A stretch of 64,000 nucleotides of DNA, taken from assembly GCF_001039355.2 (NCBI RefSeq), contig NW_019774613.1, forward strand, positions 213,241-277,240. The letters run 5' to 3'. Origin of the DNA: Lingula anatina. Taxonomy: Eukaryota > Brachiopoda > Lingulata > Lingulida > Lingulidae. The translations under genes and the position numbers were made by a program. Each line of letters starts with the position of its first letter. Positions within the stretch are counted from its first letter, which is position 1. Below the pieces are notes generated by a model. That model had not been told where the DNA came from and did not search any database. It was given only the letters and a program-made list of their open reading frames with translations. This document shows, in pieces, positions 61,304-64,000 of this stretch.

Positions 61304-61685
61304 GGTAGTATTAAACTTTATAATAAAATGGCATTGTTCCAAGTACTAACATGCATTAGATTAATACTGATGGCAAGGTGTACTGAACATGGTAAAATAA
61401 ACAGCTATTGTGTGTTTGGATTGTGGGTGTCAGGTATTTACTTTGGCTCTATGTTGGCCTTGAACCTGATGTAGGGGTAGATGTTACCACATGCATATTA
61501 CCTGGATAATATTCGAATAAGGTAAATAGTGAAAGGGTTTTTTTTCCTTTTTTTGGACTTGAGTATATAACGACGTTAAGTAAGCCGACAAAAACCAGTC
61601 TTTAATAGAAGACCAATTAGCTCAATCCTTGTTTGTACTGACTGCTCTAAAAAATAATAAACTTTTCTGCGTACAGCAGGGATAA

Positions 61686-61857
61686 CAGGGGCGGATCCAG
61701 AGATATAGGTCTATTCTGACAGTCTTCCGAGTAATGTTAATCCATCCTCCATTTTTGACCCCCTTTCGACAGAAATATTACATATACCCGCCAATGAAAA
61801 CTTGAAAATCGAACCGTCTTCCGGAAGAACTAGAAGACGCCCTAAATCCGCCTCCTG
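61686..61857. mobile_element. TIR element nested in the TTAA insertion
   Basis: CAGGGGCGGATCCAGAG at the left end and TAAATCCGCCTCCTG at the right end. The interior GTTAATCCATCCTCCATTTT ties it to the elements at 51407 and 57519. Confidence 0.8.
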
Positions 61858-61981
61858 AATATGTTCTCAATGAAAGAGTCGGACGTGATAAGAGATCGAA
61901 ATAACCTACCAGTATCCGGCAGAATTTTGTCAGTTTCTCGCTTGTCAGTTTTATTTCCTACTTCTGCTTCGTCTACCTCAC

Positions 61982-62101
61982 CGTCCTGCCAATGAAAATA
62001 ACATCCTCTGCTTCTGCATTTCCCATTTTATTTCCTTTTTCATTGTCCCGTAGAGTTATTCCTCTCTCTCTCAACTCACGTGTGCTCGGACTACCCTCCA
62101 T
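61982..62101 (-). CDS. Possible first coding exon inside the TTAA insertion
   Basis: Forty codons from an ATG at 62099-62101, MEGSPSTRELRERGITLRDN and on to AEDVIFIGRT, ending in phase 0 at donor ACG|GTGAGG. An octamer and a CCCAGAATGC motif lie about 65-90 bp upstream. Not recognised as any family. Confidence 0.4.
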
Positions 62102-62161
62102 CTTGGTTTGCAGTGACATCCGGGTCTTCTCCAGAGCGTAGTAAACAGTAGTATTCAGTCA

Positions 62162-62190
62162 TATGCAAATTGAGGCAAGTCCCAGAATGC
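62162..62190. promoter_or_regulatory. Octamer plus ZNF143/Staf-type motif near the right end of the TTAA insertion
   Basis: ATGCAAAT at 62163-62170 is followed by CCCAGAATGC at 62181-62190. These words match the POU octamer and the core of the ZNF143/Staf site, a pairing known from snRNA distal elements and some mRNA promoters. They sit upstream of the minus-strand exon at 62101. Confidence 0.45.
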
Positions 62191-62842
62191 CACACGTAGG
62201 GGAGTAATGGCGAGAAGTTTAGACGAAAAAAAAAAATGCTTCTTTTTTTTCTTTAAGTGATCTTAAAAACCTATACCTCGACCTTTATTTTCTCAACGGT
62301 TTCGTGTGAGACATGCTTTGGGGTTCAGGATCAAATAGGCAAAGTTTCAGAGAAAGGCCTATTTAAGCGTCTACAGCAGAAAGACATCCTTTAAAAATTA
62401 ATTAATATTTTATTATGTGTGAATCTGGCACAGCCACGTACATTTGGTAAGAAACTTTTCAAAATTATTAAGTGGCCCATTTTCAAGTTTGATGAAATTC
62501 TTAAAGTGAAAAACATTACACAGAATAGTCTTCCTACAAAACTTGGAAGCCTGACATAATTTTCAAATTTTTACAACTATCATAAGAGACATACAATTAG
62601 ACTTTAGAATTTTAGTGGAACTGTTGGTTAATTAGGCTGTCCAAGGGGAGGGGAGGGGAGGTAACAGGACTCAAATTCGTGTTAGGGAAATGGCTCGATT
62701 TGGTTGATTTTAGTGTGCAACTGTAAGACTCACCAATTAAATCGGTGCCGAAATACACATGTAAGCTCAGCACCTTTGTTATATTTCATGGGCACATATG
62801 GATCAAAGAAAGACATGTAGTTACTCTAGATCTGATAACTTA

Positions 62843-63395
62843 TACCCCATTCACACTAAGCTCAGTTATCTGGATAAATTGCGAATTAGGTCACAATTCG
62901 AATAAATGCAGTAGTGTGAATGCAAGAGGATTTTTGTAATACGCATTTTCAAAATCCTGCAAGCGAGTGGGATTTCTAAGCGCGATCCGGATATCTTACC
63001 GGAATCGACACCTGTACAGATCTAACTGCGCATGTGTGCAGATAAGTGCGGGTATCTATGAACGCTTGTTTATTACTTTAGGGATTGCACCAAACATATT
63101 TGGAGGTCACCCCTCACTACAACATGAGGAAACAAACTTATTTTGCCATCTTATACTTCTCAAGAATGCTGGAATGTCTTTAGAGTTGCATTTGACGTCA
63201 CAAATTTTTGTTGGTATTTTAAGATTTCCTGTGCGGGGCATGTGCGAGTGTTCAAAACAGGAAGTTAGACCTGAAATTTTCAATGTGTAATTCGGTTTCG
63301 CTTAGCGTGTGTGAACGCAATACCGAATCGGATTCCCCACGAAAAATTCGGATTATAGAAATGTGCATTTTTGCAACTGTAGTGTGAATGGGGTA
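62843..63395. mobile_element. 553-bp element with perfect 16-bp TIRs
   Basis: TACCCCATTCACACTA at 62843-62858 is exactly inverted at 63380-63395. TTA lies directly outside each end (62840-62842, 63396-63398), consistent with a 3-bp TTA target as in Harbinger-type elements; a TA target with shorter TIRs is the alternative. A 107-codon open frame inside has no recognisable similarity. Confidence 0.8.
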
Positions 63396-63959
63396 TTATA
63401 CTTCACAGGCACACAAAACAGCTAGGATTTTGCCAAAATTCATATTTAATGAATTATCCCAGGGTACACAGCATTTTCATGGAATTACCAGCCTTAAATC
63501 TTCCTTAATTTCCTGACACTCACCATAACTCTTAGCCAAAGCCAAAGATCCAAACCCACACATATAAGTTATTCATATACAGCATTAATGCCCATATTGC
63601 CTTCATTTCCAGATAGTGCGAAATTCTTGCACTGTCACACTCTTTTCCAGCTATGTTGAGATGGCTGACTATAACTGAGATTTGACAGGGGACAGTGTAA
63701 ATGATTATTTTTTGCAATACTGATTAAGTTCATTCATCTGTCATTTTACATACAAAAAGTTTTGATACTCCTCAGATAAGCTCAACAAGAATACTTGGAA
63801 TAGGGTTTAAATCCTATACTTTATGTACCTTTAAAGGGTACCGTGTATAAAAGGGAGAATTTACAATAAACTCCATATAAACATATACTTCCTGAAGAGT
63901 TCAAATTTCCTCGTTCCCTGCAGTATATAAGACTCAATTATCATTACCTTAGTAAATAC
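63396..63959. other. Non-coding flank, likely sacsin upstream intron
   Basis: AT-rich unique sequence. I found no GHKL N-box exon on the minus strand, although the gene requires one further right. Confidence 0.5.
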
Positions 63960-64000
63960 TACCCTCAACCAGGGTGGCAGATATTATAGGCACATTTCAA
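63960..64000. mobile_element. Left end of a CCCTCTACCAGGG-family element, cut by window edge
   Basis: ACCCTCAACCAGGGTGGCAG followed by ATATTATAGGCACATTT is the inverse of the right half of the element at 25361-25483. Confidence 0.7.

Larger units (their letters stand above)
58721..62390. mobile_element. 3,670-bp TTAA-flanked insertion, absent from the other sacsin copy
   Basis: TTAA flanks both ends (58717-58720 and 62391-62394). The other copy has an uninterrupted CACTTAAAAATTAATT at 54209-54224, a clean empty site. The termini AGGGGGTCTTCCC and (inverse of the right end) AGGATGTCTTTCT form a short imperfect TIR. TTAA targets with purine-rich AGG ends resemble Kolobok-type elements more than piggyBac, which usually begins CCC; this is inference. 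No transposase was recognised. The insertion holds exon-like units entering from each end and a nested TIR element at 61686-61857. Confidence 0.8.

Noticed and set aside
1-64000. tRNA or rRNA genes, CRISPR arrays, retroviral or LINE open frames
   Set aside because: I saw no B-box-like tRNA motifs in a foldable context, no regularly spaced direct repeats of CRISPR type, and no reverse-transcriptase or integrase-like frames.

Overview
This is an intron-rich, AT-rich animal nuclear contig. It carries three protein-coding loci, all on the minus strand, separated by long non-coding stretches full of short terminal-inverted-repeat (TIR) elements and microsatellites. The gene content (ESRP splicing factor, KY-type transglutaminase-like protein, sacsin), GT-AG introns and frequent TAGGCCTA and TACATGTA words suggest a highly polymorphic invertebrate, probably marine and possibly a deuterostome. 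The species cannot be fixed from the sequence.

Layout. (1) Positions 1-9015 hold the N-terminal part of an ESRP/fusilli orthologue: three phase-compatible exons encode the exonuclease-like N-terminal domain, and the RRM exons lie off the left edge. (2) Positions 9016-17717 are intergenic with no gene I can support. (3) Positions 17718-22870 hold a complete seven-exon gene for a 750-residue KY/hillarin-type protein with a dual-acylation-type N-terminus and an intact Cys-His-Asp transglutaminase-like triad. Candidate 5' untranslated exons extend to about 24.7 kb. (4) Positions 22.9-36.9 kb are non-coding, with several miniature DNA transposons and a miRNA-like hairpin that is present twice. (5) Positions 31.9-58.5 kb hold a sacsin-like gene: GHKL exons of repeat 1, a giant exon with repeats 2 and 3, then a J domain and a HEPN remnant. 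The gene is 5'-incomplete; exons encoding its N-terminus lie right of the window.

The sacsin locus is laid out redundantly. Single N characters at 32069, 35932, 48128, 53639 and 55302 mark sequence joins. Most of them (32069, 35932, 48128 and 55302) are flanked by near-identical overlapping sequence. The simplest reading is that two haplotypes of one locus were scaffolded end to end, so the apparent tandem copies (HEPN end, start of the giant exon, exons A and B) are probably alleles. This makes the window a natural comparison of alleles: one copy has a 3,670-bp TTAA-flanked insertion (58721-62390) that the other lacks at a clean empty site (54211).

The giant sacsin exon is open for about 2,990 codons. 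The C-terminal 2 kb then shows two frame breaks at short A runs, an in-frame TGA and a shortened HEPN domain. This is either decay, assembly error or a real loss of the C-terminal co-chaperone module. The items most worth a second look are that broken C-terminus, the TTAA insertion with inward-facing exon-like units, the miRNA-like hairpin, a 21-bp minisatellite that is open in frame with a sacsin exon, and several undescribed-looking miniature transposon families with visible target-site duplications.
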